Origin: Phycisphaerae bacterium
GTDB taxonomy: Bacteria; Planctomycetota; Phycisphaerae; UBA1845; PWPN01
Direction: 5' to 3'
Assembly: GCA_012719955.1 (NCBI GenBank)
Contig: JAAXZI010000211.1
Location: 1-36,319 of the forward strand
DNA: 36,319 nt
Shown here: positions 1-8,354 of the stretch, piece after piece
Layout: every line of letters begins with the position of its first letter
Numbering within the stretch: the first letter of the stretch is position 1
Notes under the pieces: generated by a model
The model's database searches: none
Told to the model about the DNA's origin: nothing
The model's input: the letters and a program-made list of their open reading frames with translations, nothing else
Position numbers and translations under genes: made by a program

Positions 1-14
1 GCCGTTCTTGGAGC

Positions 15-43
15 AAACGGCCGGTACGGAGCCCGGCCGCTAC
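15..43 (+). repeat. Dispersed GC-rich palindromic repeat, copy 1
   Basis: This 29-nt segment recurs identically at 26340-26368. Its arms CGGCCGG and CCGGCCG can form a 7-bp hairpin with an 8-nt loop. A diverged inverted pair of the same type lies at 14516-14584. It sits just upstream of the ABC permease gene. I regard it as a REP-like intergenic element; no coding function is seen. Confidence 0.6.
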
Positions 44-89
44 AAGTACGCTACAAGTAACAGTGCCGCGAGAGTGGGAGAGCCTGTTG

Positions 90-1178
90 ATGAGTGATAG
101 TTCCGAGCCACAGCCCAACGACAAGGCCGCTTCGCCGGCGCAGGCCGGGGGGCTGACGCCGGTGCTGGAACAGCCGTCGCCGCTGAGTGGCCCCGCACGG
201 CTGTCAGAGCGGCCGGGAGGAGGATTCCTGCACCGGTTCTTTATGCTGCGCAAGGAAGCGCCGCTCTGGGAAGTGGTGGTTTTTGGAATTCTCTGCGTGG
301 GGCTGGTGCTGGGCTTGTGGTGGTTTGTGACCCTGGGCGAACCGGAGGAGCGCAGACTCAGTCCGAGTGTGCTGCCCAGCCCCGGGGAGACGTTCTCCAC
401 CTTTCATGGCCTGTGGTTTGACCGGGCGTTGACGCGGAACACGTACGCGAGTCTGCGGCGGGTGACGCTGGGGTTCGGGCTGGCGGCGGTGGTGGGTATT
501 CCCTTGGGCGTGCTGGCCGGATGTTTCTCCTGGTTCAGGGCGTTTATGGCCCCGATCTCCATTTTCGGACGGAATATCCCGGTGGCGGCGCTGATTCCGC
601 TGACCTTCTCGTTCTTCGGGATCGGCGAACAGCAGAAGATCATGTTCATTTTCATCGCTTCGGTGGCCTTCATCCTGTCGGATTCGGCACGGGCGGTGAT
701 GGATGTGGACCGGCGGTACATCGATACGGCCTACACCCTGGGAGCCAGGCGGCGGCAGGTAATCATGAAGGTGCTGGTGCCGCTGGCGCTGCCGGACATT
801 TTCAATTCGCTGCGGCTGCTGTTCGGGCTGGCGTTCGGGTACATCATGCTGGCCGAGCTGGTCAAGTTCGGCGGCGAGTCGGGCGGGCTGGGCGACATCA
901 TCAATACGTCGCAACGACAGGGGCCGCGCGAGCATATCCTCCTGGTGCTCATGATCATCCCGCTGGTGGCCCTGGCTATTGATCGGGTGTTGTTCTGGAT
1001 CCAGCGCGAGCTGTTTCCGCATCGCTACGGCGGCATGGGGCTCCTGAATTCGGCCGTGCAGGTGGCGTTGCACGGATGGGAGAGCTTGAAAGGGCTGGTG
1101 TTCAAGCCGTCCCCGCCACCGCATTTGAGATCCGCGTTTCCGGTGACGAGGCCGCCGGGAGAGGAGGCCCCAGGTTGA
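90..1178 (+). CDS. ABC transporter permease, nitrate/sulfonate/taurine-type (SsuC/TauC-like)
   Basis: Inner-membrane permease of an ABC importer (BPD_transp_1 family), 362 residues. A polar, disordered N-terminal stretch (about 1-58) precedes a first membrane segment near 61-80; further helices lie at about 125-147, 165-200, 240-258 and 283-303. The cytoplasmic EAA-type coupling loop that docks on the ATPase is visible near residues 213-233 (AYTLGARRRQVIMKVLVPLA). I chose ATG at 90 because GGAG lies 9 nt upstream; an in-frame GTG at 63 would add nine residues and lacks a clear ribosome-binding site. The next gene overlaps by 4 nt and encodes the matching ATPase. A periplasmic binding protein is not in view and may lie upstream of the window. 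The substrate cannot be told from sequence; nitrate, sulfonate, taurine, cyanate or a pyrimidine precursor are the usual choices. Confidence 0.85.
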   Translation: MSDSSEPQPNDKAASPAQAGGLTPVLEQPSPLSGPARLSERPGGGFLHRFFMLRKEAPLWEVVVFGILCVGLVLGLWWFVTLGEPEERRLSPSVLPSPGETFSTFHGLWFDRALTRNTYASLRRVTLGFGLAAVVGIPLGVLAGCFSWFRAFMAPISIFGRNIPVAALIPLTFSFFGIGEQQKIMFIFIASVAFILSDSARAVMDVDRRYIDTAYTLGARRRQVIMKVLVPLALPDIFNSLRLLFGLAFGYIMLAELVKFGGESGGLGDIINTSQRQGPREHILLVLMIIPLVALAIDRVLFWIQRELFPHRYGGMGLLNSAVQVALHGWESLKGLVFKPSPPPHLRSAFPVTRPPGEEAPG

Positions 1179-2098
1179 CAACCGCGCAGAATCAGCCTGC
1201 TTCGCCATCACCCGTCCCGCAGTCGGGTGGGCCGACCAGGCCGGTGGGCATGGGTCAGGAGCTCGAACGCGTCCGCCAGCCTGAGGAACTGGCCCGGCCG
1301 CACGTGGTCGAGTTCAGGAACGTGACCAAGACCTACAACGCCGGGCGACCCAACGCCTATACGGCCATTCGCGACGTGACCTTCGTGGTCGAGGACCTCG
1401 TCGACAAGGGCGAATTCGTGTGCGTGCTGGGGCCCAGCGGGTGCGGCAAGAGCACGATCCTCCGGCTCATCGCCGGGCTGGAGCCGCAGCATCCGCCGAC
1501 CAGCGGCGAGGTGCTGGTACAGGGGCAGCCGGTGTTCGGGCCGGGCGCGGACCGGGGGATGGTCTTTCAGGACTACACCAGCTTCGACCATCGCACCGTG
1601 CTGGACAACGTGGCCTTCGGGCTGGAGTGCATGGGGGTCGCGAGAAAGCAGCGGTACGAGCTGGCGCGCCAGTGGATTGAGCGGGTGGGGCTCAATGTGA
1701 AGACGGATGCGCACAAGTACCCGCACGAGCTCTCCGGCGGCATGCGCCAGCGGGTGGCCATCGCCCGGACGCTGATCTTGAGGCCGCGCATTATCCTCAT
1801 GGATGAGCCGTTCGGGGCCCTCGACCCGATGACGCGGATGAACATGCAGGACCTGCTGGTGGCCCTGTGGCGGGAGGTGGAGGCCACGGTGTTTTTCGTG
1901 ACCCACTCGATCGAGGAGGCGGTCTTCCTGGGCGATCGGGTGTACATTATGAGCAATGCCCCCGGGACGATCCTGCGGGAGCTGGAAATCCAGCCGGCCG
2001 ACCGGCCATCCAAAGAGATGCAGAAGGAACCCAGATTCCAGGAGACGGTGTACTATATTCGAGATTTGATCAGCCAGTTGGAAGAGGGGAAGGAGTAG
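1175..2098 (+). CDS. ABC transporter ATP-binding protein (SsuB/TauB/NrtD-like)
   Basis: ATPase partner of the preceding permease, 307 residues. Visible motifs: Walker A GPSGCGKST (86-94), Q-loop FQD (131-133), signature LSGGM (186-190), Walker B ILMDEP (207-212), D-loop ALD, and switch His244 in FVTHSIEEA. About 45 residues of Pro/Gln-rich sequence precede the fold. I place the start at TTG 1175, inside the TTGA that overlaps the permease stop, because a strong GGAGAGGAGG lies 7 nt upstream; this implies translational coupling. A longer frame opens at 1076 inside the permease gene but has no such signal. The VFFVTHSIEEAVFLGDRV region is typical of the nitrate/sulfonate/taurine subfamily. Confidence 0.88.
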   Translation: MTTAQNQPASPSPVPQSGGPTRPVGMGQELERVRQPEELARPHVVEFRNVTKTYNAGRPNAYTAIRDVTFVVEDLVDKGEFVCVLGPSGCGKSTILRLIAGLEPQHPPTSGEVLVQGQPVFGPGADRGMVFQDYTSFDHRTVLDNVAFGLECMGVARKQRYELARQWIERVGLNVKTDAHKYPHELSGGMRQRVAIARTLILRPRIILMDEPFGALDPMTRMNMQDLLVALWREVEATVFFVTHSIEEAVFLGDRVYIMSNAPGTILRELEIQPADRPSKEMQKEPRFQETVYYIRDLISQLEEGKE

Positions 2099-2106
2099 TG
2101 ACGAGT

Positions 2107-2190
2107 CCTTTGTTCTTGGTCCTTGGTCCCTGGTGCAGCGACAAGGAACCAACAACAAAGGACCAAGAACCAAGGACAAAGAACCAAGGA
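2107..2190 (+). repeat. Heptamer array, inverted (unit CCTTGGT / ACCAAGG)
   Basis: The left arm reads as four in-phase heptamers (CCTTTGT, TCTTGGT, CCTTGGT, CCCTGGT; 2107-2134). The right arm reads as seven (ACAAGGA, ACCAACA, ACAAAGG, ACCAAGA, ACCAAGG, ACAAAGA, ACCAAGG; 2141-2189). The arms are reverse complements in kind, so RNA or single-stranded DNA could fold into a long imperfect hairpin. It fills the gap between the ATPase gene and the next CDS. It is one of eight period-7 loci in this window. Confidence 0.8.
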
Positions 2191-2220
2191 TTGTGCCGCT
2201 AGTCTGAGGACGCCAACTTC

Positions 2221-3093
2221 GTGAACTTCGGCCAATACATCAAAACCGCCTTTCTGAACCGCTGGAACCTCCTGGCGTTCCTGGGTGGGTCGGCGTTTGC
2301 GCTGTTGACGGGCCGGCCGGACGTTTTCTTGCCGTTGGTGCTGGCCGGGGAGGTGGCGTATCTCGGCCTGCTGGCGGGGCATCCGAAGTTTCAGGCTTAC
2401 GTGGAAGCCCAGGCGGCCAGGCAGGTGCGCGAACAGGGAGCGGCCAGCAACCAGCAGAGCTTGCGGGCCATCATGCAGGCCCTGCCGTCGCGATCCATCG
2501 ATCGGTTTGAGGCCCTTCGTTCGCGCTGCCTGGAACTCCGGCAGATCGCGCTGGCCCTCAAGGACCCCGCCCACGCCGGCGTCTCCATCCTGGACGAGAC
2601 CCAGTTGGCCGGGCTGGACCGGCTGCTGTGGATTTATTTGCGGCTGCTGTATACGCAGTATTCGCTGGAGCGGTTCCTGCAGAGGACCAGCGAAGCGCAA
2701 ATCGAGCGGGACATCGAGGACCTCGAACAGAAGCTCGAGCGGGCGCGGCAGATCGCTGATGAAGGCCAGCGGCAACGCTTTGCCAAGGCCATCGAGGACA
2801 ACCTGCAGACCTCGCGGGATCGCCTGGCCAATTATCAGAAGGCCAAGGCTAATTATGAATTCATCCAGCTCGAGATCGACCGGCTGGAGAACAAGATCAA
2901 GTCGCTCAGCGAACTGGCCGTCAACCGCCAGGAGCCGGACTTCATCACCGGGCAGGTGGACCAGGTGACGTCGAGCATGCTGCAGACCGAGCGGACCATG
3001 AACGAGCTGCAGTTTGCGACCGGCCTGTCGCCGATGGACGAGGCCGCGCCGGAGTTGCTGCGACCGCCGCCGGTGCCGGTACGGGGGCGGTAG
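2221..3093 (+). CDS. Hypothetical membrane-anchored coiled-coil protein
   Basis: 290 residues, no family recognised. Two hydrophobic segments lie near the N-terminus (about 15-30 and 34-52). A long charged region follows, rich in Glu, Gln, Arg and Leu with heptad character (about 160-235), then a Pro/Arg end. This suggests a membrane-tethered cytoplasmic coiled coil, perhaps a scaffold or envelope component. The start is GTG 2221 with GAGG about 11 nt upstream. It lies 122 nt after the ABC ATPase gene, with a heptamer repeat between, so co-transcription is possible but unproven. Codon choice resembles its neighbours. Confidence 0.7.
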   Translation: MNFGQYIKTAFLNRWNLLAFLGGSAFALLTGRPDVFLPLVLAGEVAYLGLLAGHPKFQAYVEAQAARQVREQGAASNQQSLRAIMQALPSRSIDRFEALRSRCLELRQIALALKDPAHAGVSILDETQLAGLDRLLWIYLRLLYTQYSLERFLQRTSEAQIERDIEDLEQKLERARQIADEGQRQRFAKAIEDNLQTSRDRLANYQKAKANYEFIQLEIDRLENKIKSLSELAVNRQEPDFITGQVDQVTSSMLQTERTMNELQFATGLSPMDEAAPELLRPPPVPVRGR

Positions 3094-3467
3094 AAGGGCG
3101 GCGGCAGCGGTTGTCCACGCGGTCAACGCGCGGGCGGTGAGCCCGAGCGCGGTGCGCAGCCTCGATGTCCCGGATGCCCTGCTCTTTTCTGACCCATTTA
3201 ACCTGCCGTCGAAGCTTCTTCTCATTCACAGACTTCTCGCTGTTGCCGGCGGTTTCCTGTGAGTGGCTTTGGGCCATGACCTGACGCACCCTTCCGGGCC
3301 ACCCGGGGAGGATGCAGCGTAAGGGTCTGCCTAAGCGGCGGGTTCGCTGGCCCCCTTCGAAGGGGGGGGCCGGTCGGGAGGCAGGCGTGGGACACGGGGC
3401 TGGAGTGAAAACGGCCCTTAAGATATGTTGTTCGTTTTTCCCGGAAGATTAGAAAGCGAGTTGGACC
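3094..3467. other. Intergenic region upstream of fusA
   Basis: 374 nt without a convincing gene. A near-perfect palindrome at 3349-3372 (GGCCCCCTTCGAAGG followed by a G run and CC) could form a strong hairpin, perhaps ending the upstream transcript, but no T run follows on +. An AT-richer patch at 3418-3452 just before fusA is the likeliest promoter area; I see no pair of hexamers good enough to call. Confidence 0.5.
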
Positions 3468-5552
3468 GTGCCTGTTGACCTACGCAAGATCCGCAACATT
3501 GGAATCGCCGCCCATATCGACGCCGGCAAAACCACGACCACCGAGCGCGTGCTGTTCTACGCCGGCCGGACCCACAAAATGGGGCAAGTCGATGAGGGAA
3601 CGACAGTTACAGACTTTGACCAAGAAGAGCAGCAGCGGGGGATCACCATCTACTCGGCGGCGGTGACTCTTCAGTGGCGCGATCATACGATCAATTTGAT
3701 TGATACGCCGGGGCACGTGGATTTCACGGCCGAGGTGGAGCGGGCCCTGCGCGTGCTGGATGGGGCCGTGGTGATCTTCGACGCCCGCGAGGGGGTTGAG
3801 GCCCAGTCAGAGACGGTTTGGCGTCAGGCGGCCAAGTATCGGGTGCCCCGGATCTGCTTTATCAACAAGATGGATAAAGTGGGGGCGGATTTTGAGAGCG
3901 CGGTGAAGTCGATTCGCGATCGGCTGGCGGCTCATCCGGTACCGGTGCAGATCCCGATTGGAGCGGCGAGCGAGTTTGAGGGCCTCATCGACTTGTTGAG
4001 CATGACTGCGTTTCACTATGAGCGCGAGCAGCTCGGGTCGCGTTTCCGGGAAGGGCCGATTCCGCCGGAGCTGGAGGAGGCGGCGCGGAAGGCCCGGCAC
4101 GAGCTTGAGGAGAAGGTGGCGGAGACGTCTGAGCCGCTGATGGAGAAGTTCGTCAACGAGGAGCCGATCGGGCGGGAGGAACTGGTGGCCGCCTTGCGGG
4201 CGGCGACCATCAACCTGCAGCTCCAGCCGGTGTTCTGCGGGTCTTCACTGCAATATGTCGGGGTACAGAAGCTGCTTGACGGGGTGGTGGACTATCTGCC
4301 GTGCCCGCTCGATTTGCCGCCGATTGCGGGCCATGCGCCGGATCTGCCGGGCAAGCCGGGCAAAGAGGTGATGTGCCCGCCGGACCCGAAGGCGCCGCTG
4401 ACGAGCTATGTGTTCAAGGTGGTGGCGGACAAGCCCATGGACCTGTATTTCGTACGCGTCTATTCGGGCAAGCTGGAGTCGGGTTCGCGGGTTTATAACC
4501 CGGTCCGGGACAAGAAGGAGAACATCAGCCGGATGTTCCGGATGTTCGCCAAGCAGCGTGAGCAGATCCAGGTGGCCGAGGCGGGGGACATTGTGGCCGT
4601 TCTGGGGCTCAAGGAGTCGTTGACCGGGGATACGCTCTGCGATCCGAAGCACCCGGTTTTGCTGGAGAAAATCGAGTTTCCGGAGACGGTCATCAGCATG
4701 TCGATCGAGCCGCAGTCGTCGGCCGACCGGGACAAGCTGGTTGAATCGCTGACCATGCTGACGCGGGAGAACCCGACGTTCGGGTTCCATAACAACGTGG
4801 AGACGGGGCAGATGCTCATCAGCGGCATGGGCGAACTGCACCTGGAGATCCTCGTGAACCGGCTGAGGCGCGATTTCAACCTGGCCGTTCGGGTGGGCAA
4901 GCCGCGGGTATCGTATCGGGAGACGCTGTCGGCGGCGGCGGAGTGGACGGAGGAGTTTCAGCGGGTGACCGGCGGGCGCGGGCATTACGCGAAGATCAAG
5001 CTGCGGGTAGAGCCCTACACGCCGGAAGCGGGCCAGGAGCACGTTGCCTTCGTGAACCTGATTCCGCCGGGGACGATCAAGAAAGAGTTCGTGAAGGCCG
5101 CGGAAGCGGGAGTTCGCGATGCGGCCCGGACGGGGGTGCTGGCCGGCTATCCGATGATCGACGTGAAGATCACGCTGTTGGAAGCCGAGCAGAGCGACAC
5201 GGACAGCTCGGAGCTGGCCTTCGAGGCGGCGGCCCGGATGGGTTTTGACAAGGCGGCGAATGCGGCCAAGCCGGTCCTGATGGAGCCCATCATGAAGGTG
5301 CAGGTGGTGATGCCGGAGATGTATTTTGGCCAGATCAGCGGGGATCTGAATCGGCGGCGGGGCGTGGTGCACGATTCGACGGTGCGCGGCGACCAGCGGG
5401 TAATCGACGCGGAGGTGCCGCTCAAGGAGATGTTCGGCTACGCCACGGACCTGCGAAGCATGACCCAGGGCCGGGGGAGCTGGACCATGGAGCCGTCGCA
5501 TTACGCGGTGGTGCCGGCGCAGATGACGAGCGAGATCCTGGGGCTGTTTTGA
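3468..5552 (+). CDS. fusA: Translation elongation factor G
   Basis: Ribosomal translocase GTPase, 694 residues, full length for the family. G-domain motifs: P-loop AHIDAGKT (15-22), switch I RGIT (57-60), DTPGH (79-83), NKMDK (133-137). The domain IV/V end is intact (the GRGHYAKI and YFGQISGDLNRRRG segments). The start is GTG 3468 with a weak upstream purine tract. Switch I reads EEQQRGITIYSAAVT, where the commonest form of EF-G has ITITSAAT. Such variation is seen in the several EF-G paralogues of planctomycetes, spirochaetes and deltaproteobacteria, so this may be one of two or more copies. The usual neighbours rpsL, rpsG and tuf are absent. Confidence 0.95.
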   Translation: MPVDLRKIRNIGIAAHIDAGKTTTTERVLFYAGRTHKMGQVDEGTTVTDFDQEEQQRGITIYSAAVTLQWRDHTINLIDTPGHVDFTAEVERALRVLDGAVVIFDAREGVEAQSETVWRQAAKYRVPRICFINKMDKVGADFESAVKSIRDRLAAHPVPVQIPIGAASEFEGLIDLLSMTAFHYEREQLGSRFREGPIPPELEEAARKARHELEEKVAETSEPLMEKFVNEEPIGREELVAALRAATINLQLQPVFCGSSLQYVGVQKLLDGVVDYLPCPLDLPPIAGHAPDLPGKPGKEVMCPPDPKAPLTSYVFKVVADKPMDLYFVRVYSGKLESGSRVYNPVRDKKENISRMFRMFAKQREQIQVAEAGDIVAVLGLKESLTGDTLCDPKHPVLLEKIEFPETVISMSIEPQSSADRDKLVESLTMLTRENPTFGFHNNVETGQMLISGMGELHLEILVNRLRRDFNLAVRVGKPRVSYRETLSAAAEWTEEFQRVTGGRGHYAKIKLRVEPYTPEAGQEHVAFVNLIPPGTIKKEFVKAAEAGVRDAARTGVLAGYPMIDVKITLLEAEQSDTDSSELAFEAAARMGFDKAANAAKPVLMEPIMKVQVVMPEMYFGQISGDLNRRRGVVHDSTVRGDQRVIDAEVPLKEMFGYATDLRSMTQGRGSWTMEPSHYAVVPAQMTSEILGLF

Positions 5553-5687
5553 GCTCGTTACGCAGACCCGGCGCGGGCTACGCCTGCAACCTGATCTGGC
5601 GGTGTGAACCGCAGAGCTCGCTGAGGCCGCAGTGCTCGCGGAGAAGACGGGCAGAAAAATAGAATCGAGCGCAGTCTTCTGAATGCC

Positions 5688-6031
5688 GACCATCGCCCGA
5701 TCAGGCTCGATCTGGTCGGCGCTGAGCTGAGCCGGGTGGCTCTGGAAGAATGTGAGACGGGAGAGAGATCACGTTGGATGTGGGACGGGAAGCTCTCGTT
5801 GCCTTCGAGGCGGCGCCCGTCCAGATTGTCCCATCCGTGCCGCTGCTGGTTGCGGCCTATGAGGCGGGGGTTCTGCTGGGGCGAAGTGTATACGATTTGC
5901 TGTATCTGGTTGTGGCCATCCAGCAAGGGTTTCCGGTCGTAACGGCGGACCGGCGCTTTTATAATGCCATTCGAAGCAGCCCGTATGCCGGCTCGATTGT
6001 GTGGCTGGAAGACGTCGTGGCGCAAAGCTAA
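5688..6031 (+). pseudogene. Frameshifted VapC-like PIN-domain toxin remnant
   Basis: The C-terminal half is open from about 5756 to 6031 and reads like the end of VapC-type PIN ribonucleases, with GRSVYDLLYLVVA, then the acidic motif VVTADRRFYNA, then IVWLEDV. The expected preceding part (RLDLVGAELSRVALEECETGE) lies in another frame at 5703-5765, so a frameshift near 5755-5765 breaks the gene. The N-terminal strand with the first catalytic Asp is not recognisable, and no antitoxin gene is visible. An 85-residue protein from TTG 5774 could still be made but would lack part of the active site. It sits between fusA and rpsJ, where tuf lies in many bacteria. Confidence 0.6.
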
Positions 6032-6387
6032 AATATTGTATTTTATGAGCTTATGCATAGTTCGCCGTGATTGCAGGCCGGGCCGGGGGATTGCAGACCG
6101 AAGAATCCGGTAAATCGAGTCCGGGGCAGGGCTTGACAGGCAGAGATGGGATGCTACACTTTCCGGTCTGCGTCCATGTTCTGGACCCTTCCGGCGTTAG
6201 CAAGACGCTCTGGATGGCGCTCCCAGGTGTGCGAAAAGGGGAGACGGCGGCTGCATCGGCATGCCCGGCCGGTGATTGACAATAAAGGACTTACGGGCGT
6301 GCCGGGTCGCCATGACGCGGCGGAATCACAAGGTTGTCACAGCTTGGGCCGGTGGAATGGCCGGCTGATGAGAGGAATGAGCTCGCG
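6032..6387. other. Upstream region and leader of the S10 operon
   Basis: 356 nt with no supportable gene. It opens with an AT-rich island (6028-6062) containing the small palindrome AAAATATTGTATTTT, carries the promoter at 6133-6160, and would give an rpsJ leader of about 220 nt. The leader contains short GC-rich inverted segments such as GGCCGGTGGAATGGCCGG (6349-6366). Control of S10 operons by L4 binding to the leader is known in gammaproteobacteria; whether this leader works that way cannot be judged here. Confidence 0.45.
6133..6160 (+). promoter_or_regulatory. Probable sigma70-type promoter of the S10 operon
   Basis: TTGACA (6133-6138, perfect -35) and TACACT (6155-6160, 4/6 match to -10) are separated by 16 nt. 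It is the best hexamer pair I see between fusA and rpsJ. Transcription would begin near 6167, about 220 nt before rpsJ. Confidence 0.55.
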
Positions 6388-6696
6388 ATGCAGGGCGAAC
6401 GGATCCGTATTCGAATGGAGGCATATGACCCGCGGTCATTGGATGCCTCAGCGCGTGAAATAGTCGATCACGCCAAGCGTACCAATGCGCGGGTGTGTGG
6501 GCCGATCCCGCTGCCGACGCGGGTTGAGCGTTACACGGTGCTGCGCTCGCCGCACATTGACAAGAAATCTCGCGAGCAGTTCGAGATGCGGACGCACAAG
6601 CGTCTGATCGACATTTATGAGCCGACGGCCCGTACGGTTGAGGCTCTTAATCGGCTGGTGGTCCCGGCCGGCGTTTTCGTTAAAATTAAGGCGTAG
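6388..6696 (+). CDS. rpsJ: 30S ribosomal protein S10
   Basis: 102 residues, normal length. The family core is plain: [20 protein letters not shown] near the start, [20 protein letters not shown] in the middle, and the RTHKRLIDI loop. ATG 6388 was chosen over an upstream in-frame start at 6334 because it gives the family N-terminus and has AGAGGA about 11 nt upstream. First gene of the ribosomal cluster. Confidence 0.95.
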   Translation: MQGERIRIRMEAYDPRSLDASAREIVDHAKRTNARVCGPIPLPTRVERYTVLRSPHIDKKSREQFEMRTHKRLIDIYEPTARTVEALNRLVVPAGVFVKIKA

Positions 6697-6956
6697 GGTT
6701 ATGGTGGGCGTCGTGGCCTCTGGTGAGGCCGGCGACGCCTGTCGCATTTAGGCTTACAGACGTCTGAGTCGGAAGGGTTGCCGCATCGATCTGCTGATCA
6801 GGATACGTCCTGTAAAGGATACGGACTGAGGGGATGCGGCAGCGGACTCAACCTCTTTCGTCCTCTTTCTAACAAGTTGGCCGTGTGAGCCTTATCGCAC
6901 GGCACCCAGATGAGGCAAGAATGGGCCGTTGTGGCCCGTAAGGACAGTCTATCCAC
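6697..6956. other. Structured spacer between rpsJ and rplC
   Basis: 260 nt, long for this position. One hairpin (6707-6739) pairs GGCGTCG with CGACGCC and GGCCTC with GAGGCC around a TGGT loop. A larger one (about 6780-6841) closes with GCCGCATC/GATGCGGC and holds smaller pairings such as CAGGATACGTCCTG. A third, CCGTG...CACGG, lies near 6882-6903. No T run follows, so simple termination is unlikely. It may be a binding site for a ribosomal protein or an RNA-processing site; that is inference. Confidence 0.45.
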
Positions 6957-7610
6957 ATGGCGGCGGCACTATTAGGCAAGAAGATTGGGATGACCCGGGT
7001 GTACACCGAGGCCGGGGTATCCGTGCCCGTCACGGTCATCCAGGCAGGGCCGTGCCCGGTTCTGCAGGTTAAGACGGAAGACGGCCCGGACGGCTACAAC
7101 GCGGTGCAACTGGCATACGGCGACGTCAAGCCACATCGCTCGACGCTGCCGATGATCGGGCACGCGGGTAAGGCGGGCACGGGGCCCAAGCGGTTCATCC
7201 GCGAGATTCGGCTGGCTGAGAAGCCGACGGCGAACCTGGGCGACGTCTGGACAGTTGAGATTTTCGAGGCGGCCGGTACTCAGCACGTGGACGTGGTCGG
7301 CACGACGAAGGGCAAAGGGTTTGCCGGTCACATGAAGCGGCACCATTTCGGCGGCCAGCCGGCATCGCACGGTACGGAGCGCAAGCACCGTTCATCGGGC
7401 GGTATCGGCGGCAATGCTCCGCGTGGTCTGGGCCGGGCGATCAAGAAGGGCAAGCCCATGGCCGGTCACCTGGGTAGTGTCCGGCGGACCAACCGGAACC
7501 AGGTGCTGGTCGGCGTCGACAAGGAAAACCATCTCCTGCTCGTGAAGGGCAGCGTGCCGGGGCCCAACGGCGGATATCTGCTGGTACGCCAGGCGAAGAC
7601 GAGGAAATAA
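6957..7610 (+). CDS. rplC: 50S ribosomal protein L3
   Basis: 217 residues. It opens with LLGKKIGMTRVYTEAG and carries the typical KGKGFAGHMKRHHFGG and SHGTERKHRSSGGIGGN loop that reaches towards the peptidyl-transferase centre, then GHLGSVRRTNRNQVLVGVD. ATG 6957 has AAGGA about 12 nt upstream. 34 nt before rplD. Confidence 0.96.
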   Translation: MAAALLGKKIGMTRVYTEAGVSVPVTVIQAGPCPVLQVKTEDGPDGYNAVQLAYGDVKPHRSTLPMIGHAGKAGTGPKRFIREIRLAEKPTANLGDVWTVEIFEAAGTQHVDVVGTTKGKGFAGHMKRHHFGGQPASHGTERKHRSSGGIGGNAPRGLGRAIKKGKPMAGHLGSVRRTNRNQVLVGVDKENHLLLVKGSVPGPNGGYLLVRQAKTRK

Positions 7611-7644
7611 CAGCGGCGAGAGGCCGGTGGCACAAGGTGCGAAG

Positions 7645-8298
7645 ATGATCGAAGTCCCGGTATACAACATGAATGGCGAGCAGACCGGCTCGATGCAGGT
7701 GGATGAGGACCTGCTGGGCGGGGTGGTGCGCCTGGATCTGTTGAAGCAGGCGGTGGTGATGTGGCGTTTGAACCAGCGGCAGGGGTCGGCCCGCACCAAG
7801 AACCGGGCCCTGGTGGCCGGTTCGACGCGCAAGCTGTTCCGTCAGAAGGGCACCGGCAACGCCCGTATGGGTACCGTCCGGCAGCCGATTCGGCGGGGCG
7901 GCGGACGGGCGCATGCCAAGCGCGAGCGCAACTACCGGGTGGAGATGCCTCAGCAGATGAAGCGCACGGCCCGGGCCAGCGCCCTGCTGGCCAAGCTCAA
8001 GGCGGGCCAGGTGGCGGTGGTCGATCCGATCAGCTTCGACGCGCCCAAGACCAAGACTTTCGCGGCCATGCTCAAAGCGGTGGGCGCGGAGCGGGGCTGC
8101 GTGTTTGTGACCGACGGGTTCAACGAGACGGTGTACAAATCCGGGCGGAACATTCCGCGTACGGAGATTCGGCAGGTCCACGAATTGAACGCGTACGACC
8201 TGCTGCTTCGCCGCAAGGTGCTGTTCACCCGGGGCGCGTTGGAGACGGTGTTGGCCCATCCGGACACGTTCCGGGCGCCACAGGCAGCCACGGCGTGA
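7645..8298 (+). CDS. rplD: 50S ribosomal protein L4
   Basis: 217 residues. Recognised by the start MIEVPVYNMNGEQTG, the extended loop RKLFRQKGTGNARMGTVRQP that lines the exit tunnel, and the C-terminal Rossmann-like part. I prefer ATG 7645 because AAGG lies 7 nt upstream and L4 proteins begin this way; GTG 7627 would add six residues. In enterobacteria L4 also represses its own operon. Confidence 0.94.
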   Translation: MIEVPVYNMNGEQTGSMQVDEDLLGGVVRLDLLKQAVVMWRLNQRQGSARTKNRALVAGSTRKLFRQKGTGNARMGTVRQPIRRGGGRAHAKRERNYRVEMPQQMKRTARASALLAKLKAGQVAVVDPISFDAPKTKTFAAMLKAVGAERGCVFVTDGFNETVYKSGRNIPRTEIRQVHELNAYDLLLRRKVLFTRGALETVLAHPDTFRAPQAATA

Positions 8299-8354
8299 TG
8301 GCGGGTTTGAGATCTCAGATTCGAGGCAGAGAAGACTGAGCCAGGAATTTAAGG

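Noticed and set aside
2945-3289. Minus-strand ORF with a basic helical start, after the coiled-coil gene
   Set aside because: Only the first 45 residues look protein-like. The rest overlaps the upstream CDS antisense, and there is no clear ribosome-binding site.
6276-6281. Second TTGACA before rpsJ as another promoter
   Set aside because: No -10-like hexamer lies 15-19 nt downstream.
6146-6463. 105-codon ORF overlapping the S10 leader and start
   Set aside because: It overlaps rpsJ in another frame, has no family features and starts next to the -10 hexamer.
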